Below, in pieces: positions 17,822-26,712 of a DNA stretch of 64,000 bases. The stretch lies in assembly GCF_016925615.1 (NCBI RefSeq), contig NZ_CP070499.1:3162001-3226000 (forward strand). Direction: 5' to 3'. The stretch comes from Natronosporangium hydrolyticum (GTDB lineage Bacteria > Actinomycetota > Actinomycetes > Mycobacteriales > Micromonosporaceae). The notes beneath the pieces are model-generated. The model was not told where the DNA came from. It saw only the letters and a list, made by a program, of their open reading frames with translations, and did not search any database. Numbering within the stretch: position 1 is the stretch's first letter; every line of letters begins with the position of its first letter. Position numbers and translations under genes: made by a program.

Positions 17822-19312
17822 GTGTCACAGGGGTCGGTGTCACCACACCTGTTCGGCCGAAACACAATGGACAGCTACCGCGCCTGCGTCGACCAGACAA
17901 CCGCCCTCCTCGCCGAACGCGTCCGGTCACTCCAGCGCCCGTACTCCGGGGCCAGCCTGGCGCAGCTGCAGGCCATGGTCGACCAGATCGACCTGGACCA
18001 TCCGCTGCCGGAGCCAGCCGACGCGCTCCAGGAAGTCGCCCGGCTCTACCTCGACCACGCCGTGTGGTTCCACGAGCCGACCTACCTGGCGCACCTCAAC
18101 TGCCCGGTGGCGATCCCCGCGCTCAGCGCCGAGGCGCTGCTCGCTGCGGTCAACTCGTCGGTCGACACCTACGATCAGAGCACCACCGGCACGCTGATCG
18201 AGCAGCGGATCATCGACTGGACCGCATCGCGGCTAGGTTTCGGGCCCGCCGCCGACGGCATCTTCACCAGCGGCGGCACCCAGTCCAACCTGCACGGGCT
18301 GCTACTAGCCCGGGAACAGTGCCTGGCTGGACTGCCCGGCGACCGGCACACCGAGTTGGCCCGGCTGCGGGTGCTCGCCACCGACCAGAGCCACTTCAGC
18401 GTCGGCAAAGCCGCCGCCCTGCTGGGGCTGAGCGACAACGCCGTGGTCACGGTCGCCACCGATCCGCTCGGGCGCCTCGACCCGGCAGCGCTCGGCGGCC
18501 GCCTCAAGGAGCTACGGGCGGCCGGGCTGGTCCCGATGGCGGTGGTGGCCACCGCCGGCACCACCGACCTCGGCCGGATCGACCCACTTCCAGACGTAGC
18601 AGACCATTGCCGAGCCCAGTCGGTGTGGCTTCATGTGGACGCGGCGTACGGGTGCGGCCTGCTGGTCTCGCCCCGGCGCCGACGACTGCTCGACGGCATC
18701 GAGCAGGCCGATTCGGTCACCATCGACTTCCATAAGAGCTTCTTCCAGCCGGTCAGCGCCAGCGCGATCGTGGTCCGGGACCGGCTCACGATGCGCCGGA
18801 TCTCGGTCCACGCCGACTATCTGAACCCGCGCGGCGCCCCGGTGCCGAACCAGGTCGACAAGAGTCTGCAGACCACTCGGCGGTTCGACGCCCTGAAGGT
18901 GTGGATGACCCTGCGGACCCTCGGCGCCGACCAGCTCGGCGAGATGTTCGACCGGGTGATCGATCTCGCCGACGACAGCTACCGCCTGCTGCTACGCGAC
19001 GCCGACTTCGAGGTGGCCGGCGCACCCACCCTGAGCACCGTACTTTTCCGCTACCGCCCACCCGGCCTGGCCGCCGACGACTGCGACCGGCTGCTGCCCC
19101 AGCTGCGGGACCGGCTATTCGCCGACGGCTCCGCGATAGTCGCGGGCACCACCGTGGCCGGCCGGTACTGGCTCAAGTTCACCCTGCTCAACCCCGACAC
19201 CCAACTCGACCAGGTACGGCAGGTGCTGGAGCTGATCCGGGACACCGGCCGGGCGCTACTCGCCCACTCCGACACCGCTACCCCGGAGGTGTACGTTGAC
19301 GCCCACGCATGA
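17822..19312 (+). CDS. desA: PLP-dependent lysine decarboxylase of desferrioxamine type
   Basis: This group II pyridoxal-phosphate decarboxylase has 496 residues. The Schiff-base lysine is Lys305 in IDFHKSFFQP; TSGGTQSNLHGLL, VVATAGTTDLGRIDP and WLHVDAAYG are the cofactor-binding segments. In desferrioxamine-type pathways the enzyme converts lysine to cadaverine. GTG at 17822 follows AGGAGG (17812-17817), right after the iron box, so this is the first gene of the operon. It overlaps the monooxygenase gene by 17 bp. A diaminobutyrate decarboxylase is a less likely alternative given the linked DesB, DesC and DesD homologues. Confidence 0.9.
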   Translation: MSQGSVSPHLFGRNTMDSYRACVDQTTALLAERVRSLQRPYSGASLAQLQAMVDQIDLDHPLPEPADALQEVARLYLDHAVWFHEPTYLAHLNCPVAIPALSAEALLAAVNSSVDTYDQSTTGTLIEQRIIDWTASRLGFGPAADGIFTSGGTQSNLHGLLLAREQCLAGLPGDRHTELARLRVLATDQSHFSVGKAAALLGLSDNAVVTVATDPLGRLDPAALGGRLKELRAAGLVPMAVVATAGTTDLGRIDPLPDVADHCRAQSVWLHVDAAYGCGLLVSPRRRRLLDGIEQADSVTIDFHKSFFQPVSASAIVVRDRLTMRRISVHADYLNPRGAPVPNQVDKSLQTTRRFDALKVWMTLRTLGADQLGEMFDRVIDLADDSYRLLLRDADFEVAGAPTLSTVLFRYRPPGLAADDCDRLLPQLRDRLFADGSAIVAGTTVAGRYWLKFTLLNPDTQLDQVRQVLELIRDTGRALLAHSDTATPEVYVDAHA

Positions 19313-20597
19313 CTTCGTCGGGATCGGCATCGGACCGTTCAACCTCGGCCTGGCCTGCCTGACCGCGCCGCTCTCCGAACTCGACGGGATCTTCCTCGAC
19401 GAACGGGACAGCTTCAGCTGGCACCCCGGTCTCATGATCGACGGCGTCACCATCCAGCTGCCCTTCCTGGCCGACCTGGTGACGATGGCCGACCCCACCT
19501 CCGCGTACTCGTTCCTCAACTATCTGAAAGCGACCGGCCGGCTCTGCCGCTTCTACATCCGGGAAGATTTCTACCCGCTGCGCGCCGAGTACCAGGCGTA
19601 CTGCCAATGGGTCACCGACCAGTTGCCCAACCTCCAGTTCGGCACCCGGGTCGCGCAGATCACCTACGATGAGCCGGAACGCTGCTACCTGGTCCACACC
19701 CGCCGCGGCGGGCAGCGCGAGGTGCTGCGGGCCCGCCGACTCGTCCTCGGCATCGGCACCGAACCCTGGCTGCCCGCGCCGGCCCGCGACCTCGCCGGCC
19801 CGGCGATCCACAGCGCCGACTACCTGCCGCACCGGGAGGAGCTCCGCTCGCTCGACTCGGTCACCATCATCGGCAGTGGCCAGAGCGCCGCCGAGATCTA
19901 CCTCGACCTGCTGCAGGCCGGTACGCCGGGCCACCTGAACTGGGTCACACGGTCACCGCGGTTCTTCCCGATGGAGTACACCAAGCTCTCGCTCGAGCTG
20001 ACCTCACCGGATTACATCGACTACTTCCACGCGCTGCCGGCCACCGGACGCGGCCGGCTCAACCGCGAGCAGCGCCATCTGTATAAGGGCATCAACGGCG
20101 CCCTGATCAACCAGATCTACGACACGCTCTACCGGCGAGAGCTCGGCGACCCGGCACCTACCACGCTGCTCACCGGCGTGACCCTGACCGCCGCCGACTG
20201 GCAGCCCGCAGACTCGCGCTACCAGCTCCGGCTGCGGCACGAGGAGCAGGCACGCGAGTTCACGCTGCGAAGCCAGGGGCTCATCCTGGCGACCGGCTAC
20301 CAACCCCGTACGCCGGGGTTCCTGGCACCGGTCCATGACCGGATCCGGTGGGATGAGTACGGCCGGTTCCAGGTGTCGCGCGGCTACGCCGTCGACCTGG
20401 CGGAGGCCGAGATCTTCGTCCAGAACGCCGAGGAACACACCCACAGCCTCACCGCTCCCGACCTCGGCATGGGCGCGTACCGCAACTCGGTGATCATCGC
20501 GGCGATGCTCGGCAAAGAGATCTATCCGATCGAGCGCAGCGTCGCCTTCCAACGTTTCGGGGCACCCGAGCCGGCCGGATCGGAGCTGGCCGGATGA
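19296..20597 (+). CDS. desB: cadaverine/lysine N-hydroxylating flavin monooxygenase
   Basis: The 433-residue enzyme belongs to the IucD/SidA/DesB family. Motifs: GIGIGPFNLGLA for FAD binding, FSWHPGLMI and QLPFLADLVT for the substrate side, IIGSGQSAAEIYLDLL for NADPH, and LILATGYQPRTP near the C-terminus. It should N-hydroxylate cadaverine. The start is TTG at 19296 behind GGAGGTG, inside the end of the desA gene; the stop overlaps the next start as ATGA. Such overlaps imply coupled expression at a set ratio. Confidence 0.9.
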   Translation: MTPTHDFVGIGIGPFNLGLACLTAPLSELDGIFLDERDSFSWHPGLMIDGVTIQLPFLADLVTMADPTSAYSFLNYLKATGRLCRFYIREDFYPLRAEYQAYCQWVTDQLPNLQFGTRVAQITYDEPERCYLVHTRRGGQREVLRARRLVLGIGTEPWLPAPARDLAGPAIHSADYLPHREELRSLDSVTIIGSGQSAAEIYLDLLQAGTPGHLNWVTRSPRFFPMEYTKLSLELTSPDYIDYFHALPATGRGRLNREQRHLYKGINGALINQIYDTLYRRELGDPAPTTLLTGVTLTAADWQPADSRYQLRLRHEEQAREFTLRSQGLILATGYQPRTPGFLAPVHDRIRWDEYGRFQVSRGYAVDLAEAEIFVQNAEEHTHSLTAPDLGMGAYRNSVIIAAMLGKEIYPIERSVAFQRFGAPEPAGSELAG

Positions 20598-21166
20598 CCC
20601 GCACCGGCTATCACCGCACCAGCCCGCTCGGCGAAATGACCATCGAACCACTCGACGCCACCGCCGAGGCCGAACAGCTCCACGCCTGGATCACCCACCC
20701 CCGTGCCGTCTTCTGGGGGATGCCCACCGCCGACATCCCGACGGTCCAGCGAGAGTATCAACGCATCGAGGCCGACCCGCACCACCACGCCTGGTTGGGG
20801 CGGCTGGCGAACATCCCGCTCTTCCTCGCCGAGTCCTACGATCCAGCCCACAGCGAACTCGCGGGTCACTACCCGGTCCAGGCCGGTGACGTCGGCATGC
20901 ATGTGCTGGTGGCCCCGCCGGACCGGCCCCGGCACGGCCTGACCTCGGCGGTCATGCGAACGGTCATGGAGTTCCTGTTCGCCGACCCCAGACATCAGCG
21001 GGTGGTGGTCGAGCCCGACGTACGCAACACCGCGATCGCCGCCAAGAACGCCGCCGCCGGCTTCGTCGTCGCCGGTGAGATCCGACTCTCCGACAAGGTG
21101 GCCCGGCTCAGCTTCTGCACCCGGTCCGACTATGCCGCCAGCTCGCTCGCCCGGGAGGCGCTATGA
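20594..21166 (+). CDS. desC: hydroxylamine acyltransferase, DesC-like (first copy)
   Basis: The 190-residue GNAT protein of the RhbD/IucB/AlcB type carries the family signatures FWGMPTADI, HYPVQAGDVGMHV and RVVVEPDVRNTAI. It should acylate N-hydroxycadaverine with succinyl- or acetyl-CoA, making the hydroxamate unit. It is joined to both neighbours by ATGA overlaps (20594 and 21163). A second, clearly homologous gene closes the operon at 24985, sharing the FWGM, HYPVQxGDxGxH and VEPDVRN motifs; the two may differ in acyl-CoA choice. Confidence 0.88.
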   Translation: MTRTGYHRTSPLGEMTIEPLDATAEAEQLHAWITHPRAVFWGMPTADIPTVQREYQRIEADPHHHAWLGRLANIPLFLAESYDPAHSELAGHYPVQAGDVGMHVLVAPPDRPRHGLTSAVMRTVMEFLFADPRHQRVVVEPDVRNTAIAAKNAAAGFVVAGEIRLSDKVARLSFCTRSDYAASSLAREAL

Positions 21167-22932
21167 CCCCGCCCGCACCCCCCGCCCACCTCAACCCGAC
21201 CGCCATCGCGGCCGCCCACCGGGCACTGGTCAGCAAGGCGCTCGCGGAGTTCAGCCACGAACGGCTACTACGGCCTACCGCCGACCAGGACGGCTATCAG
21301 GTGACGACCAGCGCGGGCTGCTATCGGTTCCGGGCCCGGCGATATGCGCTCGACCACTGGCTGATCGACCAGGACTCGCTCACCCGTACCATCGCGGGCG
21401 CGCCGGCGCCGCTCGATGCCCAAGACCTGATCATCGAACTCGCCGACACACTGGGTATCCCACCGCCGATGCTCGGCACCTACCTGGAGGAGATCAGCGC
21501 GACCCTCGCCAGCGCGGCGTGGAAACACCACCACCAGCGGCACCGGTCCGCGGACCTGGTAACCGCCGACTTCCAGACCATCGAGGCGGCGATGACCGAG
21601 GGTCACCCGGGCTTTGTCGCCAACAGCGGCCGCATCGGGTTCGGGCTCTCCGACCAACTCCGCTACGCACCCGAGGCCGGCGAGCCGGTCCCGCTGGGCT
21701 GGCTAGCGGTCCGGCGCGAGCACAGCACCTTCACCGCCGGCCGCGGCGTGGCCGAAGCGGATCTCTACTCCGCCGAACTTGGTCCGGCGCAGCTCTCCGC
21801 CTTCGCGCAACGGCTCCGCGACCTCGACCTGTCGCCCGCCGACTACCGGTATCTGCCGGTGCATCCGTGGCAATGGGAACACAAGGTGGCGATCACCTTC
21901 GCGCCCGAGCTAGCCCGGCGGGCGATCGTGCCGGTAGGTCACGGCCCCGACCGCTACCAGGCCCAGCAGTCCATCCGGACCTTCTTCAATCTGGACCACC
22001 CCGAACGGCACTACGTCAAGACCGCCCTGTCGATCCAGAACATGGGCTTCCTGCGCGGGCTGTCCCCGGCGTACATGCGGGCCACGCCACCCATCAACGA
22101 CTGGGTCGCCGACCAGCTCACCGGCGACGACACGCTCCGCGAGTGCGGATTCGAGATCCTGCGGGAGGTCGCCACGGTCGGGTACACCGGTGACGCCTAC
22201 CACCGCGCCGGACCAGTTTCGCCGTACCAGCGGATGCTCGCAGCACTGTGGCGGGAGAGCCCGGTGCCGAAGATAGAACCTGGCCAGCGGCTGGCCACCA
22301 TGGCGAGTCTGCTGCACCGCGACCAGGACGGTGCCCACCTCGTCACCGCTTTGATCGCCGCCGCGGACGTTTCGGCCGCGCAGTGGGTGGCTCGCTACCT
22401 CCACGCCTACCTCCGACCGTTGCTGCACTGCCTGCTGCGGCACGACCTGGCCTTCATGCCCCACGGCGAGAACCTGATCCTGGTCCTCGACGGGCCGATG
22501 CCGGTACGGGTGTTCATGAAGGACATCGGCGAGGAGGTAGCCGTCCTGGACGATCGCCCGCTGCCGGCGGCGGTGGGGCGGATCCGCACCCCCGCCGACG
22601 ACACGCTGCGGGCACTGGCCATCTTCACCGACGTCTTCGACGGCTTCCTGCGTTTCCTAGCCGGAATCCTCGACCATGACCAGGTGTTGCCCGAAGCCGA
22701 ATTCTGGCGGCTGGTGGCCGAGTGCATCCGGCGGCACGGTGCGGACCATCCGGAGCTCAGCGACCGGCTGGCGCTGTTTCGGTCTACTTTCCCCCACTCC
22801 TGTCTCAACCGGATGCAACTGCGCAACACGCTGCAGATGGTGGATCTCGCCGACCAGGCCGGATCGTTGATCTTCGCAGGCGAGCAGGCGAACCCGATCG
22901 CCGCGTACGCGGAGCTCGGACAGCGGGTGTAG
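21163..22932 (+). CDS. desD: NRPS-independent siderophore synthetase (IucA/IucC family)
   Basis: The 589-residue synthetase shows the family landmarks GHPGFVANSGRIGFGLSD near 145-162, VHPWQWEHKV, QQSIRTFFN, KTALSIQNMGFLRGL and HGENLILVLD. It activates a carboxylate as an acyl-adenylate and couples it to an amine; in desferrioxamine pathways it oligomerises and cyclises N-hydroxy-N-succinylcadaverine units. It starts by ATGA overlap with desC and ends 1 nt before the acylase start. Full length for the family, with no lesion seen. Confidence 0.92.
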   Translation: MTPPAPPAHLNPTAIAAAHRALVSKALAEFSHERLLRPTADQDGYQVTTSAGCYRFRARRYALDHWLIDQDSLTRTIAGAPAPLDAQDLIIELADTLGIPPPMLGTYLEEISATLASAAWKHHHQRHRSADLVTADFQTIEAAMTEGHPGFVANSGRIGFGLSDQLRYAPEAGEPVPLGWLAVRREHSTFTAGRGVAEADLYSAELGPAQLSAFAQRLRDLDLSPADYRYLPVHPWQWEHKVAITFAPELARRAIVPVGHGPDRYQAQQSIRTFFNLDHPERHYVKTALSIQNMGFLRGLSPAYMRATPPINDWVADQLTGDDTLRECGFEILREVATVGYTGDAYHRAGPVSPYQRMLAALWRESPVPKIEPGQRLATMASLLHRDQDGAHLVTALIAAADVSAAQWVARYLHAYLRPLLHCLLRHDLAFMPHGENLILVLDGPMPVRVFMKDIGEEVAVLDDRPLPAAVGRIRTPADDTLRALAIFTDVFDGFLRFLAGILDHDQVLPEAEFWRLVAECIRRHGADHPELSDRLALFRSTFPHSCLNRMQLRNTLQMVDLADQAGSLIFAGEQANPIAAYAELGQRV

Positions 22933-22933
22933 C

Positions 22934-24988
22934 ATGCGCACCGACCGCGACGAGTACGGCATTCCGCAGCTATGGGCGGAGAGCGTCGACGCCCTGGCAT
23001 ATCTACAGGGCGCCAACGCTGCCACCGACCGAGCCTGGCAGATCGAGGTGGAGCGGTGGCGCTCGCAGGGGCGGCTCGCCGCCCGGATCGGCCCCGACGG
23101 GTGCCATTGGGACCGGTTCGCCCGCCGGGTCCGGCTCGATGACACCGCTCGACAATGCTTCCACCGGCTCAGCCCGAGGCTGCGGCGCTGGCTCACCGCG
23201 TACGTCCGGGGGGTCAACGACGCGTTGCCGGCGGGTGCGGCCGCGGCACCCGAATTCGACGCCGTCGACGCCCAGCCGGGACGGTGGCGCCCCTGGTCGC
23301 CGCTCGGCGTCTTCCTGGTCCAGCACATCCTGTTCGGCACCTTCCCCAACAAACTGTGGCGGGCACAGGTAGCGGGCGCGCTCGGACCGGCGGCGATGCA
23401 CCTCTTCGCCACCGCCGGCCCCGACGGCTCCGGCAGCAACGCCTGGGCCCTGACCGGTGCCCACACTCCGCACGGAGCGCCGGTGATCGCCGGCGACCCG
23501 CACCGGGTGCTCGAACTCCCCGGGATCTATCAACAGATTCGACTAGCCTGCCCGCAATTCGACGTGATCGGCCTGGCCTTCCCAGGGGTCCCCGGGCTGC
23601 CCCACTTTGCCCATACCGGTGGGGTCGCCTGGGCGGTCACCAACGCTATGGCGGACTACCAGGACCTCTACCGCGAGCAGCTACAGCGTACCGACGACCG
23701 GCTACTGGCCCGGGAAGAAGCCGGCTGGCGGCCGGTGTGGCGCCGCCGGGAACGGATTCCGGTCCGAGGCGCATCAGCCAGCACTGTGGAGGTTATCGAG
23801 ACGCCGCGTGGACCGGTGATCGACCACGACCGGGAGACCGGCGAGGCGATCAGCCTCCGCATGCCCAGCCGGGTGCTGGCCGACCTCGGATTCGGTGCGC
23901 TGTTGTCGCTACTGCACGCCGCCCGGGTCGAGGATGTGGTGACAGCGCTGCAAGCCTGGGTGGAACCGGTCAACAGCGTCCTCGTCGCCGACACCACCGG
24001 GACGGTCCACCGGCTGGTCGCCGGGCGGGTGCCGGACCGGGATCCGGCCAACCACCTCATGCCAGTCCCCGGCTGGCGACGCCGATACCGGTGGCGCGGG
24101 TATCTGCCGCTGCCCCGCACGGTGGTCTCGTCGGTCGCGGTCACCGCTAACGATGCCCGCACCGGTGACGTCGCTGACCTGGGCACCGACTTCGCACCCC
24201 CGCACCGAGCCCGGCGAATCCAAGCGCTGCTCGCCGACGGGGCCGACGCCGAAGCTATCCACCACGACACCCACTGCGCCCAACCGGTTCTGCGCCGGCT
24301 TTTGGCCCAAGTAGACGAGACGGCCCTCGACCCCGCCAGCGCCGCGCTCCGGCGACGACTCCTCGGCTGGGACGGCCACATGGCCGCCGACAGCACCGAC
24401 GCCGGGGCGTTCGCGGCCTGGCGCTCCGCGCTCGCCCGCCGGCTCTACGACCATCCCGGGCTGCGCGCACTACGCACACCGAGCCGGTTCGATCCGCTCT
24501 TCTTCCCCTGGACCGACCCGCAGGTCCGGATCGGACTCGCCCTCGACAGCCTTCTTGCGGCACTGCCCAGGGCCGGCCACGAGGTGGTGGCACCGGCCAC
24601 CGGGGCGCTCGCAGAGGTCGCGAACGGGCCGCCGCCGGTGGCCTGGGGGCGGCGGCATCGGCTGGTCCCGGTGCGCCCACCTACCGGCGACGCGCCCGAC
24701 CCGGCCACCGCCGCGCTACCCGACCAGCTCCCACTCGGCGGCGACAACGACTGCGTGCTCGCTACCTATAGCGTCCCTGGCCACGCCGACGCCTGCTGGC
24801 GCGGCCCGGTCGCCCGCTACCTGTGGGACCTCGGTGATCGCGACCGGAGCCGGTGGATCGTTCCCTTCGGCGCATCCGGCCGCCCCGGTGATCCCCACTT
24901 CGCCGACCAACTGTCCGGCTGGGCCGCCGGGCGACTGATCCCGGTGCCCAGCCGGACCAGCCGTCCACCGACGTCAGGAGCAGAATGA
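22934..24988 (+). CDS. penicillin-acylase-family (Ntn) amidohydrolase in siderophore operon
   Basis: The 684-residue protein belongs to the N-terminal-nucleophile penicillin amidase family. The N-terminus RTDRDEYGIPQLWAES is the usual start of the alpha chain. The predicted self-cleavage and catalytic residue is Ser168 in GSGSNAWAL, followed by GDPHRVLELPGIYQQ and FPGVPGLPHFAHTGGVAWAVT, and NDARTG near 396. No signal peptide is seen, so unlike secreted penicillin acylases it may work in the cytoplasm. It is embedded between desD and the second acyltransferase (ATGA overlap at 24985). It could remove or exchange an acyl cap on the siderophore; that is inference. Confidence 0.85.
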   Translation: MRTDRDEYGIPQLWAESVDALAYLQGANAATDRAWQIEVERWRSQGRLAARIGPDGCHWDRFARRVRLDDTARQCFHRLSPRLRRWLTAYVRGVNDALPAGAAAAPEFDAVDAQPGRWRPWSPLGVFLVQHILFGTFPNKLWRAQVAGALGPAAMHLFATAGPDGSGSNAWALTGAHTPHGAPVIAGDPHRVLELPGIYQQIRLACPQFDVIGLAFPGVPGLPHFAHTGGVAWAVTNAMADYQDLYREQLQRTDDRLLAREEAGWRPVWRRRERIPVRGASASTVEVIETPRGPVIDHDRETGEAISLRMPSRVLADLGFGALLSLLHAARVEDVVTALQAWVEPVNSVLVADTTGTVHRLVAGRVPDRDPANHLMPVPGWRRRYRWRGYLPLPRTVVSSVAVTANDARTGDVADLGTDFAPPHRARRIQALLADGADAEAIHHDTHCAQPVLRRLLAQVDETALDPASAALRRRLLGWDGHMAADSTDAGAFAAWRSALARRLYDHPGLRALRTPSRFDPLFFPWTDPQVRIGLALDSLLAALPRAGHEVVAPATGALAEVANGPPPVAWGRRHRLVPVRPPTGDAPDPATAALPDQLPLGGDNDCVLATYSVPGHADACWRGPVARYLWDLGDRDRSRWIVPFGASGRPGDPHFADQLSGWAAGRLIPVPSRTSRPPTSGAE

Positions 24989-25545
24989 CCACTGTATACA
25001 GCGAGAAGCTACCCGAACTCGGCGAGTTCAGGCTGACCCCGCTCGACCCTGACCGGCACCTCGACCTGGTCGCGCAGTGGGTCCGCGAACCCCGGGCCCG
25101 GTTCTGGGGGATGACGGCGCTGCGCCCCGACCAGATCCGCGAGATCTACTCGTTCCTGGCCAGCCTCGACAGCCACCACGCTTACCTGATGCGCCTAGAC
25201 GACCAGCCTGTGGGGATCTTCCAGACCTACCGACCCGCCGCCGACCCGGTCGGTGAGCACTACCCGGTGCAACCCGGCGACCTCGGGATCCACCTGTTCC
25301 TCGCCGCACCGGCCACGGCACCGATCGCTGGTTTCACCGGCGCCCTCGCGGCCGCACTCACCCGGTATCTGTTCGCCGACCCCGCGGTTGCCCGGTTGGT
25401 CGTCGAACCCGACGTCCGCAACGAACCGGCGCTGCGGCGCTGGCGCCGGCTCGGCTTCCGCTTCGGCCCGGTGATCGACCTGCCGGAGAAGCGCGCCCAG
25501 CTGGCGTTCCTGCACCGCGCCGAGGCGATCACCAGCAAATCCTGA
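24985..25545 (+). CDS. hydroxylamine acyltransferase, DesC-like (second copy)
   Basis: This 186-residue GNAT protein of the RhbD/IucB type is paralogous to the first copy: RFWGMTALRPDQI, HYPVQPGDLGIHLFL and RLVVEPDVRNEPALRRW align with it. It is the last gene of the overlapping siderophore run. A second acyltransferase beside an acylase suggests that a distinct acyl group is loaded on some units, for example an aryl or longer chain, but the sequence does not reveal which. A gap of 34 nt separates it from the FUSC gene. Confidence 0.85.
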   Translation: MTTVYSEKLPELGEFRLTPLDPDRHLDLVAQWVREPRARFWGMTALRPDQIREIYSFLASLDSHHAYLMRLDDQPVGIFQTYRPAADPVGEHYPVQPGDLGIHLFLAAPATAPIAGFTGALAAALTRYLFADPAVARLVVEPDVRNEPALRRWRRLGFRFGPVIDLPEKRAQLAFLHRAEAITSKS

Positions 25546-25579
25546 CGCTACGGGTACGCCGCTGCGTAGGATCGGCGGG

Positions 25580-26671
25580 GTGGCGGGCACACCAGCGGAG
25601 TCAGCCCAGGCCACTGGTTCCGGCGCGGCGGTGCGGCACCGCGGGCCCCGGCTACTGGCCGCGCTCCTCGCCGCGTTCGCGCCGGCCCTGGTCGCGGGCG
25701 CGCTCATCCCCGAGCTCAACGCCTTCGTCCTGGCCATGGTGGTGCTGCTGAGTGCTCAGACGGCGCTGTTCACGGGTTGGCGGCGTGGACCCCCGATCAT
25801 CGCCTTCGGCCTCGCCTCCCTCACCATCGCCACCGTGGTCAGCCACCTGCCGGCGCTGGCGTCGCTGTGGATGGTCATCGTCGCGGCCGGCGCCGGACTG
25901 GCGCTCTACCACGGCACGATGATGGGTTACGCGATGGTCGGGGTCACCACCGGCTTCGTCATCGTCTCTCCGGCCCCGGTCGCCACCGTGGACAAGGTGG
26001 CGCTGATCCACCCGGTGGTCACCGGCGCAATGGCGGCGTTGCTCACCCTCGCCGCCGGAGTAGCCCTGGCAGCCTGGACCGTCGCGCTGCTGGTGTGGTT
26101 CCGGCTGAGCCGCCCAAGAGTGGACCAGCCCGGGTTGGCGGCACCCGCCTCGGCGTACATCGCACTGGTGCTCGCGGTCACCACCGGGCTGGGCGTCTAC
26201 GTGATCCTCAGTTGGTACCGGGTTCCGGTGGCGGCGTGGCTCATCCTCACGCTCTACGTCCTGGTCATGAAACCGACTCCGGACGCCCCCCTGGCCGGCG
26301 TGATCCGCCGCTCCATCCACCGGGTGGCGGGCACCCTGGCGGGCTCGGCGGCCGCGGTGGTGCTGGTCTTCCTGGTACCCGTCGACTGGCTGCTGCATCT
26401 ACTCGGCTTCGGCCTGATCGTGGCTGCGCTCGCCGCCGCCAGCCCGGACCCCCGCCGCTACTGGCGGTTCGTGCTGCTGCTCACCCCGGGCGTGGTGCTG
26501 CTCGACTCGGCCGCCGGCACCGGACTCGTCGCCGCTGAGTACCGTCTCGCCTTCACCGCGGCGGCGGCGGCCACCGCGGTCGTGGCAGCGGTCGGCTATG
26601 CGCTCGCGGCCGGCTCGACCCGCCGGCTGCGCGACCGGTACCACCATGTCGATCATGGGGTTGGGGACTGA
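25580..26671 (+). CDS. FUSC-like integral membrane protein
   Basis: The 363-residue protein has about ten membrane helices in two halves. The second half begins after a cytoplasmic loop with KPTPDAPLAGVIRRSIHRVAGTLAGSAAAVV, which matches the RxxGTxxG signature of fusaric-acid-resistance (FUSC) proteins, a family of efflux components for aromatic acids and similar compounds. GTG at 25580 lies 34 nt after the siderophore operon, so it may be part of that transcript and export a product; this is conjecture. Its last residues (DHGVGD) are encoded by the 5' arm of an intergenic repeat. Confidence 0.75.
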   Translation: MAGTPAESAQATGSGAAVRHRGPRLLAALLAAFAPALVAGALIPELNAFVLAMVVLLSAQTALFTGWRRGPPIIAFGLASLTIATVVSHLPALASLWMVIVAAGAGLALYHGTMMGYAMVGVTTGFVIVSPAPVATVDKVALIHPVVTGAMAALLTLAAGVALAAWTVALLVWFRLSRPRVDQPGLAAPASAYIALVLAVTTGLGVYVILSWYRVPVAAWLILTLYVLVMKPTPDAPLAGVIRRSIHRVAGTLAGSAAAVVLVFLVPVDWLLHLLGFGLIVAALAAASPDPRRYWRFVLLLTPGVVLLDSAAGTGLVAAEYRLAFTAAAAATAVVAAVGYALAAGSTRRLRDRYHHVDHGVGD

Positions 26672-26708
26672 GTTTCCCGCCGATCAGGTACCTAGGTCCA
26701 TGATCGGC
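26650..26708. repeat. intergenic hairpin repeat, copy 1
   Basis: CGATCATGG (26650-26658) and CCATGATCGG (26698-26707) form the arms. A conserved GGGTTGGGG block follows the left arm and CCTAGGT precedes the right arm. The element overlaps the 3' end of the FUSC gene and stops 4 bp before the stop codon of the convergent quinone reductase gene. A second copy lies at 28139. It probably acts as a bidirectional terminator or belongs to a REP-like family. Confidence 0.8.
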
Positions 26709-26712
26709 CCGG

